Positions 17,534 through 27,145 of a stretch of DNA of 64,000 nt are shown here, piece by piece. How positions within the stretch are numbered: the stretch's first letter is position 1; the number at the start of each line of letters is the position of its first letter. The stretch comes from Luteimonas huabeiensis HB2 (GTDB lineage Bacteria > Pseudomonadota > Gammaproteobacteria > Xanthomonadales > Xanthomonadaceae): the NCBI RefSeq assembly GCF_000559025.1, contig NZ_JAAN01000024.1, forward strand, positions 124,001 to 188,000. The letters are read 5' to 3'. The translations under genes and the position numbers were made by a program. Below the pieces are notes generated by a model, which was not told where the DNA came from, did no database searches, and saw nothing but the letters and a program-made list of their open reading frames with translations.

Positions 17534-18651
17534 CACAAGGTCCCCTTGGTGCTGGGCAGCTCCGCGCCCCGGCGGCGCAGCGCCTGCCGCAGCGCGCGCG
17601 CCAGCGCCTTGAACAGCGCCTCGATCTGGTGGTGATCGTTCTCGCCGCGCACGCGCAGGTGCAGGTTCAGGCCGGCGGCGTCGCACAGCGAGCGGAAGAA
17701 GTGCGGCACCAGTTCGGTCGGCAGGTCGCCCACGCGCTCGCGGCGGAAAGCGCCGTCGAAGACCAGGTAGGGGCGCCCGCCGAAATCGAGCGCGGCGCGG
17801 GCCAGGGTCTCGTCCATCGGCAGGGTCACGTCGGCGCGCCCGCTGGCCTCGTCGTCGGCAGCGCCGTCGAAGCCGTAGCGGCCGATGCCGCGCTTGTCGC
17901 CCAGCGCCTCGCGCAGCGCCTGCCCGAGCGCCAGCGCGGTGTCCTCGACGGTGTGGTGCTCGTCGATGTGCAGGTCGCCTTCGGCCTGGATCGCCAGCGC
18001 GAAGCCGCCGTGCTTGCCGATCTGCTCCAGCATGTGGTCGAAGAAGGCCAGACCGGTGGCGATGCGCGGCTCCGCGGCGCGGTCGAGATCCACCTCCACC
18101 CGGATCGAGGTCTCGCGCGTGGTGCGCTGCACCCGCGCCTGCCGCGGCGCGTCCGCCAGCGCGTGGGCGATGCCGGGCCAGTCCCACTCGCCGCCGAACT
18201 GTTCGGTGCGCAACTGGAAGCCGCGCACGCCCAGGTTGGCGGCGAACTGCAGGTCGGTCTCGCGGTCGCCGACCATCGCCGAGCGCGCCAGGTCGATGCT
18301 GCGGTCGCGCAGGTAGTGCAGCGCCAGGCCGATGCCGGGCTTGCGCGTGGGCAGGCCCTCGGCGGCGAAGCTGCGATCGATCAGCACCTCGCGGAAGACG
18401 ATGCCCTGGCTCTCGAACACCTGCAGCATCAGCGCGTGCGGGCCGGCGAAGGCGGCCTCCGGATAGGCCTCGGTGCCCAGCCCGTCCTGGTTGGTGACCA
18501 TGACGAACTCCCAGCCGGCGTCGCGCAGCCGCAGCATCGCCGGGATCACGTCGCGCACGAAACGCAGCTTCTCGTAGGCATCGATCTGGAAGTCGTCCGG
18601 CTCCTCGATCAGGGTGCCGTCGCGGTCGACGAAGAGGATGGGCGTGCTCAT
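17533..18651 (-). CDS. hisB: Bifunctional histidinol-phosphatase/imidazoleglycerol-phosphate dehydratase HisB
   Basis: 372 residues. The HAD phosphatase domain (1-165) has nucleophile Asp 9 and Asp 11 in FVDRDGTLI and the GDRETD motif; the loop that carries four zinc ligands in E. coli HisB has no cysteine here ([15 protein letters not shown]), as I recall for xanthomonad homologues. The dehydratase domain (about 175-372) has [23 protein letters not shown] and ENDHHQIEA metal-binding histidines. A 14-residue acidic insertion (262-275) interrupts the otherwise conserved GRYGF-TLPMDE junction. The enzyme performs steps 6 and 8 of histidine synthesis. It overlaps hisC by four bases. Confidence 0.96.
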   Translation of the reverse strand: MSTPILFVDRDGTLIEEPDDFQIDAYEKLRFVRDVIPAMLRLRDAGWEFVMVTNQDGLGTEAYPEAAFAGPHALMLQVFESQGIVFREVLIDRSFAAEGLPTRKPGIGLALHYLRDRSIDLARSAMVGDRETDLQFAANLGVRGFQLRTEQFGGEWDWPGIAHALADAPRQARVQRTTRETSIRVEVDLDRAAEPRIATGLAFFDHMLEQIGKHGGFALAIQAEGDLHIDEHHTVEDTALALGQALREALGDKRGIGRYGFDGAADDEASGRADVTLPMDETLARAALDFGGRPYLVFDGAFRRERVGDLPTELVPHFFRSLCDAAGLNLHLRVRGENDHHQIEALFKALARALRQALRRRGAELPSTKGTL

Positions 18652-19763
18652 GGGGTCTCCACCGCGGCGCCACGCGCCGTCGCTGCCCGAATGCCGGCGC
18701 CGGCGAGCGCGGCCAGCACGCGGTCGTTCTGTTCGGGCGTGCCGATGCTGATGCGCAGCGCGTCGCCGAGCTGCGGCGCCGCGCGCTGGTCGCGCACCAC
18801 GATGCCGGCATCGAGCAGCGCGGAGAACGCCGCCTCGGCATCGTCGAAACGCGCCAGCACGAAGTTGCCGTCGGAACGGTAGGCCCGGCGCACGCCGGGC
18901 AGCGCCTGCAGGCCGGCGGTGAGGCGCTCGCGCTCGGCGCGCACCTGCGCGACGCGCTCGCGGGTTTGCGCCAGCGCCGCGTCCGAGAGCGCGGCGCAGG
19001 CCAGCTCGGCGCAGGGCGCCGGCACCGGGTACGGCGCCTGGCAGCGCCTCAGCACCGCGATCAGGTCGGCGCTTCCGATCGCCACGCCGATGCGCGCGGC
19101 CGCCAGCGCATGCGCCTTCGATAGCGTGCGCAGCACCACCAGGTTGTCGTGCGCATCGAGCAGGCCGAGCGCGGACGGCATGGCGGAGAACTCCGCGTAG
19201 GCCTCGTCCACGACCACCAGCGCGCGATCGCGCAGCGCCGCGGCGAGCCGGGCGACGTCCGCGGACGCGATGGCCGCGCCGGTCGGGTTGCCCGGCGAGC
19301 ACAGGAACACGATGCGCGCGCCGCCGTCGCGCGCCGCGCGCTCGATGCCGGCGAAGTCCGGCGCGAAGCCGTCGTCGCCCTCGACCAGCGGCACCTCCAG
19401 CAACGGCGCGCCCTGCAACCGGGCCGAGACCGCGTACATGCCGAACACCGGCGGCGCGACCAGCACCGCGTCGCGGCCCGGCCGGCAGGCCGCGCGCACC
19501 AGCAGGTCGATCGCCTCGTCGCTGCCGCGCCCGACCAGCAGGCGTTCCGGCGCCACCGCGTACAGCCGCGCCAGCGCGGCGACCAGCGCCGGCGGCTGCG
19601 GCTCCGGGTAGCGGCGGTTGTCGCCGCCGGCATCGGCCGGGTTCGGCCACGGCGCCTCGTTGGCATTGAGCCAGTCGCGACCGCTCAGCCGCGCGCTGCG
19701 CGCGGAGGCGTAGCCGGCGAAATCGCGCAGGTCCTCGCGCAGCAGGGCGAGCGCGCCGCTCAC
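18648..19763 (-). CDS. hisC: Histidinol-phosphate aminotransferase HisC
   Basis: 371 residues from GTG 19761-19763, which overlaps the hisD stop in GTGA. A class-I/II PLP aminotransferase: [11 protein letters not shown] at the N-terminus, [19 protein letters not shown], the PLP lysine in [14 protein letters not shown], and GNFVLARF near the end. It transfers an amino group from glutamate to imidazole acetol phosphate. The position between hisD and hisB agrees with the usual proteobacterial his order. Confidence 0.96.
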   Translation of the reverse strand: MSGALALLREDLRDFAGYASARSARLSGRDWLNANEAPWPNPADAGGDNRRYPEPQPPALVAALARLYAVAPERLLVGRGSDEAIDLLVRAACRPGRDAVLVAPPVFGMYAVSARLQGAPLLEVPLVEGDDGFAPDFAGIERAARDGGARIVFLCSPGNPTGAAIASADVARLAAALRDRALVVVDEAYAEFSAMPSALGLLDAHDNLVVLRTLSKAHALAAARIGVAIGSADLIAVLRRCQAPYPVPAPCAELACAALSDAALAQTRERVAQVRAERERLTAGLQALPGVRRAYRSDGNFVLARFDDAEAAFSALLDAGIVVRDQRAAPQLGDALRISIGTPEQNDRVLAALAGAGIRAATARGAAVETP

Positions 19764-21097
19764 CCGCGCGCCCCGCGCAGGCGCAGGCGCACGGCGTTGG
19801 CGTGCGCCTCCAGGCCCTCGGCCTCGGCCAGGGTCACCGCGTCGGGGCCGATCGCGCGGATGCCGGCCGGCGTGGCCGCCTGCACGCTGATCGCCTTCTG
19901 GAACGCCGACACCCCCACCCCGCTCCAGGCGCGTGCGGCGCCGTCGGTGGGCAGCACGTGGTTGGTGCCGCTGCAGTAGTCGCCCAGCGCTTCGGGGGTG
20001 TCGTCGCCGAGGAACACCGAGCCGGCCGATTCCACCCGGCCGAGCCAGTCGCGCGGCGAGCGCAGGGCCAGGATCAGGTGCTCCGGCGCGTAGGCGTTGG
20101 ACAGCGCGAACGCGTCCTCCAGCGTCTCCACCTCGATCAGGCGTGAGCGCGCCAGCGCCTGCGCGGCGATCGCCGCGCGCGGCAGCGCGGCGAGCTGGCG
20201 CGCCAGCGCGGCCTCCACCGCATCGAGCAGCGCCGCGGAATCGGAGACCAGCAGCGCCTGCGAATCCGGGCCGTGCTCGGCCTGCGACAGCAGGTCCGCG
20301 GCCACGTACTCCGGCGACGCGCCGGCATCGGCGATCACCAGCACCTCCGACGGCCCGGCCGGCAGGTCGATCGCGATCGCGCCGGACTGCGCGAGCTGCT
20401 GCTTGGCCTCGGTCACCCAGGCGTTGCCGGGGCCGAACACCTTGTCGCAGGCGGGCACGCGCTCGGTGCCGAAGGCCATCGCCGCGATCGCCTGCGCGCC
20501 GCCGAGCTTGAACACGCGGTGCACCCCGGTCATGCGCGCGGCCGCCAGCACCGCCGGATCGGCGCGGCCGTCGCGGCGCGGCGGCGTGCACAGCACCACC
20601 TGCGCGCAACCCGCCAGCCGCGCCGGCACGCCCAGCATCAGCGCGGTGGAGGGCAACGGCGCGCTGCCGGCCGGCACGTACAGCCCCACCCGCGCGATCG
20701 GGCGCACGATGCGCTCGCAGGTCACCCCGCGCGCGGTGTCCACCGCGTAGGGCTTGAGCGCGCCGGGGGCGTGGAAGGCTTCGATGCGCGCCGCGGCCTG
20801 CGCCATCGCGCGACGCAGCGCCGGCGCCAGCGCGGCCTCGGCGGCGGCGAACTCGTCCTCGCCGACCTCGAAATCGTCCAGCGCCACCCCGTCCAGGCGC
20901 GCGCCGATCTCGCGCAGCGCGGCGTCGCCGCCGCTGCGCACCTGATCGACCAGCGCGGCGACCGTGCGCCGCACCGTATCCGCGCGCTCCTGCACCGGGC
21001 GCGCCAGCGCGCGCGCGCGCTGCGCGGCATCCAGCGCCGACCAGCGCAGGCGCAGCGGGGAGGCCGCCGCCGGAGCGCTCGCGTCCAGCGCGCTCAT
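19760..21097 (-). CDS. hisD: Histidinol dehydrogenase HisD
   Basis: 445 residues. Signatures include [44 protein letters not shown], the zinc-site segment [11 protein letters not shown] and SGTNHVLPT. It oxidises histidinol to histidine with two NAD in the last two steps of the pathway. From ATG 21095-21097 it overlaps the hisG stop by four bases, so hisG and hisD are translationally coupled. Confidence 0.97.
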   Translation of the reverse strand: MSALDASAPAAASPLRLRWSALDAAQRARALARPVQERADTVRRTVAALVDQVRSGGDAALREIGARLDGVALDDFEVGEDEFAAAEAALAPALRRAMAQAAARIEAFHAPGALKPYAVDTARGVTCERIVRPIARVGLYVPAGSAPLPSTALMLGVPARLAGCAQVVLCTPPRRDGRADPAVLAAARMTGVHRVFKLGGAQAIAAMAFGTERVPACDKVFGPGNAWVTEAKQQLAQSGAIAIDLPAGPSEVLVIADAGASPEYVAADLLSQAEHGPDSQALLVSDSAALLDAVEAALARQLAALPRAAIAAQALARSRLIEVETLEDAFALSNAYAPEHLILALRSPRDWLGRVESAGSVFLGDDTPEALGDYCSGTNHVLPTDGAARAWSGVGVSAFQKAISVQAATPAGIRAIGPDAVTLAEAEGLEAHANAVRLRLRGARG

Positions 21098-22008
21098 GCC
21101 AGCGTCCTCTCGACCGGCACCACCATCAGCCCGCGCGCGCCGGCGTGGCGCAGCTCCTCCAGCCGCTGCCAGGTCACCGCGCCGTGGCACAGCGCCTGCA
21201 GCGCGAGCATGTCCTCGCCGTCCAGGCGCATCACCGTGGGCGGCTCGGCATCGGGCAGCAGCTCGATCAGCGCGGGCACCGCCTCGCGGGCGGCCTGGAA
21301 CAGCAGCAGGCGGCTGTCCTTGAGCCGCAGCACGCCGTCCATGCGCCGCAGCAGCAGCGATGCCCACTGCCCGCGCGCGTCGGCGAACTCGCGCACCGGC
21401 CCGGCCAGCACCGCCTCGCTCTGCAGCAGGGTCTGCACCGGCTTGAGCTGGTTGGCGGCCAGGGTCGCGCCGCTGGAGACGAGATCGCAGATCAGGTCCG
21501 CCTGTCCCAGGCGCGGTGCGATCTCCACCGAGCCCGACAGCAGCACCACCTCGGCGGCGATGCCCTGCTCCGCCAGCCACGCGCGCACCAGCGCCGGGTA
21601 GCTGGTGGCGATGCGCTTGCCGGCGAGCTGCGCCGCGCCCTGCCAGTCCCAGCTCTCCGGCACCGCCAGGTCGAGCCGGCAGGCGCCGAAACCCAGCGCG
21701 CGCCACTCGCGCGCCACCTCGGGCTTGCCGGCCGCGCGGCGCTCGGCGGACTGCTCGGCCAGCACGTTGCGGCCGACGATGCCGAGGTCGCACACGCCGT
21801 CGGCCAGCAGACCGGGGATGTCGTCGTCGCGCACCAGCAGCAGGTCGATGGGCAGCGATTCGCCGTAGCAGAACAGGCGGTCGCGGCTTTCGCGGAACTC
21901 GAGGCCGCAGGCGGTCAGCAGCGCGCGCGACGGCTCGCCGAGGCGTCCGCTTTTCTGGATGGCGATGCGCAGGCGGTCGCGCACCGCGGCGGCGGCGGGT
22001 GGGCTCAT
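21094..22008 (-). CDS. hisG: ATP phosphoribosyltransferase HisG, long form
   Basis: 304 residues, the length of long-form HisG. The catalytic part has [38 protein letters not shown] and [17 protein letters not shown]; the last 75 residues form the ACT-like regulatory domain ([21 protein letters not shown]) that lets histidine inhibit the enzyme. It commits ATP and PRPP to histidine synthesis. It starts 12 bases after the TrpR-like gene, so that regulator and the his genes share a transcript. Confidence 0.97.
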   Translation of the reverse strand: MSPPAAAAVRDRLRIAIQKSGRLGEPSRALLTACGLEFRESRDRLFCYGESLPIDLLLVRDDDIPGLLADGVCDLGIVGRNVLAEQSAERRAAGKPEVAREWRALGFGACRLDLAVPESWDWQGAAQLAGKRIATSYPALVRAWLAEQGIAAEVVLLSGSVEIAPRLGQADLICDLVSSGATLAANQLKPVQTLLQSEAVLAGPVREFADARGQWASLLLRRMDGVLRLKDSRLLLFQAAREAVPALIELLPDAEPPTVMRLDGEDMLALQALCHGAVTWQRLEELRHAGARGLMVVPVERTLA

Positions 22009-22019
22009 GGCGGTCCGGG

Positions 22020-22355
22020 TCAGTGGGAGGGGACGAGGTGCGGGAACTGCAGGCGCGCGGCGGCGGCGTAGCCGCCCTCGCCGTGGCTGAGCGTGCGGGC
22101 GACGCGGCCGACGGTGGTCACGCTGACCCGGGTGCGCTCGTGGATCTCGCGGTAGGGCACGCCTTCGAGCAGCAGCGGCACCACCTTCCAGCGATCCGAC
22201 AGCGCTTCCAGCTCGGCCGGGGTGCACAGGTCGCGCAGGAAGGCGACCACGTCCTCGGGCCGCTCGAGCGCGGCGAGCGCGCGCGCCAGCCCGTCGAGGG
22301 CGGCCTCGGCATCGCGGCGGGGAACGGGATCGGGACGCTGCTTCACGGGGTCCAA
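22020..22355 (-). CDS. TrpR-like DNA-binding regulator (YerC/YecD family) heading the his operon
   Basis: Up to 111 residues. Drawn from TTG 22353-22355; GTG 22344-22346, three codons later, is an alternative. The fold resembles TrpR: helical [45 protein letters not shown], then a helix-turn-helix [23 protein letters not shown]. The ending YAAAARLQ is typical of YerC-type proteins. Family members often precede hisG, but their ligand and target are not well established. Either start codon gives a very short leader from the promoter at 22375-22402, and a 24-bp palindrome covers the start region, consistent with autoregulation of the whole his operon. Confidence 0.85.
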   Translation of the reverse strand: MDPVKQRPDPVPRRDAEAALDGLARALAALERPEDVVAFLRDLCTPAELEALSDRWKVVPLLLEGVPYREIHERTRVSVTTVGRVARTLSHGEGGYAAAARLQFPHLVPSH

Positions 22356-22377
22356 TGTATTAACGCGTTAGTGCATT
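22354..22377. promoter_or_regulatory. 24-bp near-palindromic operator at the his promoter
   Basis: AATGTATTAACG (22354-22365) faces CGTTAGTGCATT (22366-22377); 10 of 12 positions are symmetric, and the perfect core is TAACGCGTTA. It overlaps the -10 by three bases and covers the expected transcription start and the first codon of the TrpR-like gene. TrpR-family proteins bind palindromes as dimers, so this is the natural candidate site for the gene it controls. Binding is inferred. Confidence 0.65.
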
Positions 22378-22402
22378 ATGCCGCGCGCGATCGCGCTGTC
22401 AA
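22375..22402 (-). promoter_or_regulatory. Sigma-70 promoter of the his operon
   Basis: On the minus strand a perfect TTGACA (22402-22397), 16-bp spacer and CATAAT (22380-22375). Transcription would start near 22368, about 13 bases before TTG 22355. No leader peptide with His codons and no attenuator hairpin lies between promoter and hisG, so control by the palindrome is the likelier mode. Confidence 0.75.
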
Positions 22403-22778
22403 CCGGCGATCGCGGATGGCGCCGGGCCGAGGTTCCCAAGGATGCGCGCGGCTGCCGCTCCGGCGAGCGCCGCCGTGGCAGCCACCCGGGGCTTCTTTGC
22501 TGTCGGGGAAAGCGTCGGACAGGAAACTCCTGAACGAGGTTCAGAAGCTCTGCAAACCGGAGGGCTTGCCCGCAGTCAATCGCGCAAGTGATCGATCTGC
22601 GTGAGCCAGTCCGGACATGTGCCGGACCGGCGGCGTCCGAACAAGGCCATGGACGGACTTGTTCAGACCGTCCATAGCGCAGCGCGCGCGTCCCCGCAGC
22701 GCCCTGCGCCGCGAGGCGCGACGGAAGAAGACGGCACTGGCGAAAACCCGGGCCCGCGCCGCCGGCGAAAGCGACGCG
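22403..22778. other. Non-coding gap between his promoter and hisS-side genes
   Basis: About 375 bases without a gene I can support on either strand. I see no tandem repeat, strong hairpin with a T run, or copy of the repeat families found elsewhere in the window. Confidence 0.5.
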
Positions 22779-23150
22779 TCAGGCGTCCGGGCCGGCGCCG
22801 CCGCGGCGATGCGCGATCGCCCAGCCCAGCGCCACGCCGGCCACCGCGCCGGCGATCTCCATCAGCACCCGCGTGCCGAGGCCGTTGGGATCGTGGATGC
22901 GCTGCAGCGCGATGCGCGCGTAGACCGGCGATTCCAGCCTCACCACGCCCAGGTAGAACAGGTTCCAGATGTCGAGGCCAGCGGCGATCGCCACCGCCGC
23001 CAGGCAGGCCCAGCCGATCGAGTGGCCCGGGTTCCAGCGCAGCCGCACCGACAGCGCATGGAACGCGGCGAACGCCAGCAGGCCGACGACGAACGCGATC
23101 AGCCCCGCCTCCAGCGCGCCCAGCACGCCGAAGTGCAGCGGCAGGTTCAT
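22779..23150 (-). CDS. Small hypothetical membrane protein
   Basis: 123 residues with about four hydrophobic helices: GVLGALEAGLIAFVVGLLAF, IGWACLAAVAIAAGL, a stretch around NLFYLGVVRL, and EIAGAVAGVALGWAIA. No catalytic motif is recognised. It starts 28 bases after the hisS stop on the same strand and is probably cotranscribed with it. The absence of charged repeats and the short loops suggest a small integral inner-membrane protein of unknown role. Confidence 0.75.
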   Translation of the reverse strand: MNLPLHFGVLGALEAGLIAFVVGLLAFAAFHALSVRLRWNPGHSIGWACLAAVAIAAGLDIWNLFYLGVVRLESPVYARIALQRIHDPNGLGTRVLMEIAGAVAGVALGWAIAHRRGGAGPDA

Positions 23151-23178
23151 CCGCGCCCCGCCCGGGCCGGCGCTGCGC

Positions 23179-24549
23179 TCACCGCATCGTCCTCGCCTGC
23201 TCGCGCTCGACCTTCAGCGTCTCGGCGAGTTCGTCCTCGGCCACCTCGAACTGCTCGCCGCGCCGGAGGTCCTTGACCGCGACCGCGCCGCGCGCGGCCT
23301 CGTCCTCGCCGCGGATCACCACGAAACGGATGCCGGCGCGATCGGCGTACTGCAGCTGGCGCGCCAGCTTGCGCGGCTCCAGCTGGGTCTCCACGTTGAG
23401 CCCGGCCATGCGCAGGCGCTGCGAGATCGACAGCGCGCGGTCCAGGCCGGCGTCGTCCATCAGCGCGACCAGCACGTCCACCGAGCTCTCGGCGGTGTCG
23501 ATCAGACCGGCCTCGCGCAGTTGCCAGAACAGCCGGGTCAGGCCGATCGAAATGCCCACGCCGGGCAGCTTCGACTTGGTGTAGTGGCCGGCCAGGTCGT
23601 CGTAGCGGCCGCCCGAGCAGATCGAGCCGATCTGCGGGTGCGCGTCCAGCGTGGTCTCGTAGACCATGCCGGTGTAGTAGTCCAGGCCGCGCGCGATCGA
23701 GAGGTTGATCGCGTAATCGGTCTCGGGCACGCCCAGCGCGCGCAGGCGCTGCAGCGCCTCGCGCAGCTCGCTGCGCCCCTGCTCGAACAGCGCCCCGCCC
23801 TCGCCCAGCGCGGCGAGCTTGGCCAGCGCATCGTCGTGGCCCTGCGAGCGCACCTGCGAGAACGCCAGCACCCGGTCCACGACCTCGGCCGACAGCGCGA
23901 AGTCCTCGCCCTGGAGCGTCGCGCGCACCGCCTCCGCGCCGCGCTTGTCCAGCTTGTCCAGCTCGCGCAGCACCGCCATCTGCCGCGCGTCGGCGATGCC
24001 CAGGCCCTCGAAGAAACCGCGCAGCAGCTTGCGGTGGTTGAGCTGGATGGTGAACGCGCCCAGGCCCAGGGCGCGGAACACGGCGTGGACGACCGCCGGG
24101 ATCTCGGCGTCGTAGCGCGGCGACAGCGCGTCCTTGCCGATGATGTCGATGTCGCACTGGTAGAACTCGCGGAAACGCCCGCGCTGCGCGCGCTCGCCGC
24201 GGTAGACGCGCTGCATCTGGTAGCGGCGGAACGGGAACGCGAGATCGTGCTCGTGCTCGGCCACGTAGCGCGCCAGCGGCACGGTGAGGTCGAAGCGCAG
24301 CGCCAGCTCCGGCAGGCCCTCGCCCTCCTTGGCCAGCGCGCCGGTGGACTGCACGAAGTACACCTGCCGCTCGGTCTCGCCGCCGGACTTGGTCAACAGC
24401 ACCTCGGACAGTTCGAACACCGGCGTCTCCACCGGCAGGAAACCGAAGCCCTCGAAGATGCGGCGGATGGTGTCGAGCATGCGCTGGAAGGCGATCTGGT
24501 CGCGCGGCAGCAGCTCCATCACCCCGGGCGGGGTACGCGGCTTGATCAA
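23179..24549 (-). CDS. hisS: Histidyl-tRNA synthetase HisS
   Basis: 456 residues from TTG 24547-24549; the sequence [15 protein letters not shown] matches the known N-terminus of xanthomonad enzymes, so the rare start is credible. Class II motifs are present: motif 2 [24 protein letters not shown], the histidine-binding [21 protein letters not shown], and motif 3 [11 protein letters not shown], then a C-terminal anticodon-binding domain (about 350-456). It charges tRNA-His in the cytoplasm. A minus-strand TAGACT at 24585-24590 is a candidate -10. It lies beside the his operon but has its own promoter region. Confidence 0.97.
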   Translation of the reverse strand: MIKPRTPPGVMELLPRDQIAFQRMLDTIRRIFEGFGFLPVETPVFELSEVLLTKSGGETERQVYFVQSTGALAKEGEGLPELALRFDLTVPLARYVAEHEHDLAFPFRRYQMQRVYRGERAQRGRFREFYQCDIDIIGKDALSPRYDAEIPAVVHAVFRALGLGAFTIQLNHRKLLRGFFEGLGIADARQMAVLRELDKLDKRGAEAVRATLQGEDFALSAEVVDRVLAFSQVRSQGHDDALAKLAALGEGGALFEQGRSELREALQRLRALGVPETDYAINLSIARGLDYYTGMVYETTLDAHPQIGSICSGGRYDDLAGHYTKSKLPGVGISIGLTRLFWQLREAGLIDTAESSVDVLVALMDDAGLDRALSISQRLRMAGLNVETQLEPRKLARQLQYADRAGIRFVVIRGEDEAARGAVAVKDLRRGEQFEVAEDELAETLKVEREQARTMR

Positions 24550-24641
24550 GTGACGGCTCCGGTGACGTGGGGAAATCGGCGTAGAGTCTAACGGTTCGGC
24601 CCGCCGGCCCGACCGCCCCGCATGCGTCGTCGCGCCCCCAC

Positions 24642-24670
24642 TTGCCGCTGGCCCGTCGCCTGCCTAGAAT
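24642..24670 (+). promoter_or_regulatory. Promoter of tRNA-Pro
   Basis: TTGCCG (24642-24647), 17-bp spacer, TAGAAT (24665-24670), followed by a GC-rich discriminator. The predicted start near 24677 leaves an 11-base leader before the mature tRNA. Confidence 0.7.
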
Positions 24671-24687
24671 ACGCGGCTCGCCCAAGT

Positions 24688-24764
<77 letters not shown>

Positions 24765-24783
24765 ATCGATGGCACGGCAAAGG

Positions 24784-24819
24784 CCCTGGAACCCGTGAAG
24801 AACGGTTCCGGGGTTTTTT
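24784..24819 (+). terminator. Intrinsic terminator of tRNA-Pro
   Basis: CCCTGGAACC (24784-24793) pairs with GGTTCCGGGG (24804-24813), one G-U pair in ten, followed by six T residues. It lies 19 bases after the CCA end. The remaining 24820-25098 stretch holds only a possible -10 for the next gene. Confidence 0.92.
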
Positions 24820-24973
24820 GTGCGCGCCGCTGCCGGGCGGCGGCGCACCCGAGGCGTGGCGGCCGCGTAAGGACGCTCGATCCGCCCGCCGCGCGCGCCG
24901 GCGCCCATGCGTCCTGCCGCGCCCCGGGCCCGCCGGGGTCCGGCGGCCCGCTCGCGGCTGCGCGCCGGCCGCT

Positions 24974-24979
24974 TATAAT
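24974..24979 (+). promoter_or_regulatory. Possible -10 element for the histidine kinase gene
   Basis: A perfect TATAAT in a very GC-rich surrounding, 120 bases before the kinase ATG. No good -35 is seen 16-18 bases upstream (CTCGCG), so the call is weak. Confidence 0.35.
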
Positions 24980-25098
24980 CGCCCGCCCCATCGCGGAGGG
25001 CCGAAAGTGGGCAAGCCGCCACGCAACGCGCCGGTCCACGGGCTCGCCTCGCCCGGGGTGCCCGCGCGCGCCCCGGGCGCCTCGGCGCGGTTCGCGCC

Positions 25099-26469
25099 AT
25101 GAAGGCCGTGCTGCGCTGGCTCGGGAGCGCGCCGATCGGCGACCCGGTGGACCGGCGCAATGCGCCGTTCCTGCAGTCGCTGCTGCTGTTCTTCGGCATC
25201 TTCGTGCCGATCAACAAGGCGATCTTCCTGTACGCGGTCGTCGGCGGGCACGTGCCGCGGCCGGACACCCTGAGGCTGTCGGCCGACCTGGCCACCGATG
25301 TCCTGCTCGTGGCCTCGGCCTGGATCGCGCTGTGGTGGATCCGCCGCGGGCGCTTTCGGCAGGGCGTCGCGCTGTTCCTGTCCGTCGCGGCCGCATGCGT
25401 CGGCATCGCCTATGCCAGCGTCGGGCTGGCGCAGGTGGGCCTCGATCCGATCCCGCTGGTGTTGCTGTCGCTCGCCGCCCTGGTGCTGGGCCGGCGGGCG
25501 CTGGGACTCATGCTCGCGGCGCTGACGGCGATGCTGCTGGGCTGTCTGGCGCTGGACATGCTCCGCGCCGCCTCGCCGCCGGCCGTCGCGATCGGCAAGG
25601 CCGTCTCCATCGGCGGGATCTGGCTGCTCATCTCGCTGGTGCTCGATCGCACCGTGGCCGCGCTGCGCCGGAGCCTGGAGGAGTCCGAGCAACGGCGCAG
25701 GGACCTGGAAGCGGCCCACCTGCGGCTGCAGGAGGAAACCGCCGAACGCGAGCGCACCCGCGAGCAGCTGATCCATTCGCAGAAGCTCGACGTGGCCGGG
25801 CGGCTCGCCAGCGGCCTCTCGCACGACTTCAACAACCTGCTGGCCATCACCCTGGGATACGCGCAGCAGCGCAACCAGCTGGCCGCGCAGGGCGGAGAAC
25901 CCGCGCTCGTCGCGGCGCTGGAGCGCGTGGAACAGACCACCCGCCGGGCCATGGCGGTCAGCCACAAGCTGCTCGACTTCAGCCGGCTCGAGATGTCGCA
26001 GCCGGAGACCTTCGATGCCGGCGCCGCGCTGCAGAACCTGCGGCCGATGCTCCGGCAACTGCTCGGCCCGCGCATCGAACTGCGGCTGGAGCGGCCGGAC
26101 GCCTCGCTGCCCGTCCGCATGGACCGGGGCAGCTTCGAACTGGCGGTCCTGAACGTCGCCGGCAACGCCCGGGACGCGCTCGCCGCGGCGGGCGCTGGGA
26201 CGTTCCGGATCGCCGTCACCCGAGACGCTGCCGGCGGCTCGCTCGTCCTGGACCTGAGCGACGACGGGCCAGGCATTCCCGAGCCGATCCGAAACCGCGT
26301 ATTCACGCCCTTCTTCACCACCAAGCCCAGGGGCGAAGGCACCGGACTCGGCCTGTCGGTGGTGCGCGACGTCATCGCCGGCGCGGGCGGCGACATCGCC
26401 ATCGAATGCCCGCCTTCCGGCGGCACGACGGTGCGCATCCTGCTGCCGCTGGCTTCGCAGACCGGGTGA
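25099..26469 (+). CDS. Orphan membrane sensor histidine kinase
   Basis: 456 residues. About six transmembrane helices occupy residues 24-183 with very short loops, so sensing is probably within or near the membrane. A helical linker (184-230) leads to the H-box [16 protein letters not shown] (His 242), N-box [12 protein letters not shown]1 box [10 protein letters not shown] box FTPFFTTK and G2 box [11 protein letters not shown]. The HDFNN type of H-box places it with the HATPase kinases often found in hybrid sensors, but no receiver domain and no adjacent response regulator are present. It follows tRNA-Pro and its terminator. Signal and partner are unknown. Confidence 0.9.
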   Translation: MKAVLRWLGSAPIGDPVDRRNAPFLQSLLLFFGIFVPINKAIFLYAVVGGHVPRPDTLRLSADLATDVLLVASAWIALWWIRRGRFRQGVALFLSVAAACVGIAYASVGLAQVGLDPIPLVLLSLAALVLGRRALGLMLAALTAMLLGCLALDMLRAASPPAVAIGKAVSIGGIWLLISLVLDRTVAALRRSLEESEQRRRDLEAAHLRLQEETAERERTREQLIHSQKLDVAGRLASGLSHDFNNLLAITLGYAQQRNQLAAQGGEPALVAALERVEQTTRRAMAVSHKLLDFSRLEMSQPETFDAGAALQNLRPMLRQLLGPRIELRLERPDASLPVRMDRGSFELAVLNVAGNARDALAAAGAGTFRIAVTRDAAGGSLVLDLSDDGPGIPEPIRNRVFTPFFTTKPRGEGTGLGLSVVRDVIAGAGGDIAIECPPSGGTTVRILLPLASQTG

Positions 26470-26534
26470 CGGAACGCGCCGCGGCGGCGCGGCCGCCCTC
26501 CGGCGGGCCGTCGCCCGCGCCGAAGCCGCCCGGC

Positions 26535-27077
26535 CTACGCGCGCATCCGCAGCCGCGGCGTCAGCGCCACGCTGGCGCGATCGCTCATCAGTTGCAGTTC
26601 GCCATCCTCGATCATGGCGGTCAGGCGCATGCCGCGCGCCAGCAGCGCGGTCGCCGCCTCCACCTCGGCGGGGTCCAGGGCCAGCACGGTGAGGTTGCGC
26701 AGCCGCGACAGCCCGGCGCGGTTGCGCTCCCACCACAGGTCGGCGGCGTGGCCGCCGTAGTTGACCACCACCACCTGCGCGGCGCGCCCGCTGGCCTTGC
26801 GCACCCGGCTCTCGTCCGGCTGCCCGAGGTCGATCCACTGCTCGATGTCGCCGCCGTAGTCGTGCCGCCACAGGTCCGGCTCGTCCTCGCTGCCGAGCCC
26901 GCGCCCGAACGCCAGCCGCTCGTCGGCGTGCAGGACGAACGCGATCAGGCGGGCCATCAGCCGCAGCGGGGTCTCGGAGGGGTGCTGGGCCAGGGTCAGG
27001 TTGTGCTCGGCGTAGTAGTGCCGGTCCATGTCGCTGACCTGCAGCTCGAGCCGGTAGATGGTGGCGTTGGGGGCCAT
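26535..27077 (-). CDS. yaeQ: YaeQ family protein
   Basis: 180 residues, the usual length. Conserved YaeQ segments are TIYRLELQVSDMDRHYYAEHNLTLAQHPSET split around the start, RLMARLIAFVLHA, LWRHDYGGDIEQWIDLGQPDE and a late IEDGELQLMSD. The family has a PD-(D/E)xK nuclease-like fold; E. coli YaeQ was linked to suppression of RfaH loss, but a biochemical role is not established. It lies 68 bases from the RIO kinase gene on the same strand and may share its transcript. Confidence 0.92.
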   Translation of the reverse strand: MAPNATIYRLELQVSDMDRHYYAEHNLTLAQHPSETPLRLMARLIAFVLHADERLAFGRGLGSEDEPDLWRHDYGGDIEQWIDLGQPDESRVRKASGRAAQVVVVNYGGHAADLWWERNRAGLSRLRNLTVLALDPAEVEAATALLARGMRLTAMIEDGELQLMSDRASVALTPRLRMRA

Positions 27078-27145
27078 CGGTGCGCCGGAAAGGAAGGAGG
27101 CGCGATTGTAGGCGCTCGCGCGGACGGGGCCCGCGCGGCCCGCGC

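Noticed and set aside
22356-22460. Histidine attenuator upstream of the his operon
   Set aside because: No leader peptide with consecutive His codons and no terminator/antiterminator hairpins are present; the short distance between promoter and first gene leaves no room.
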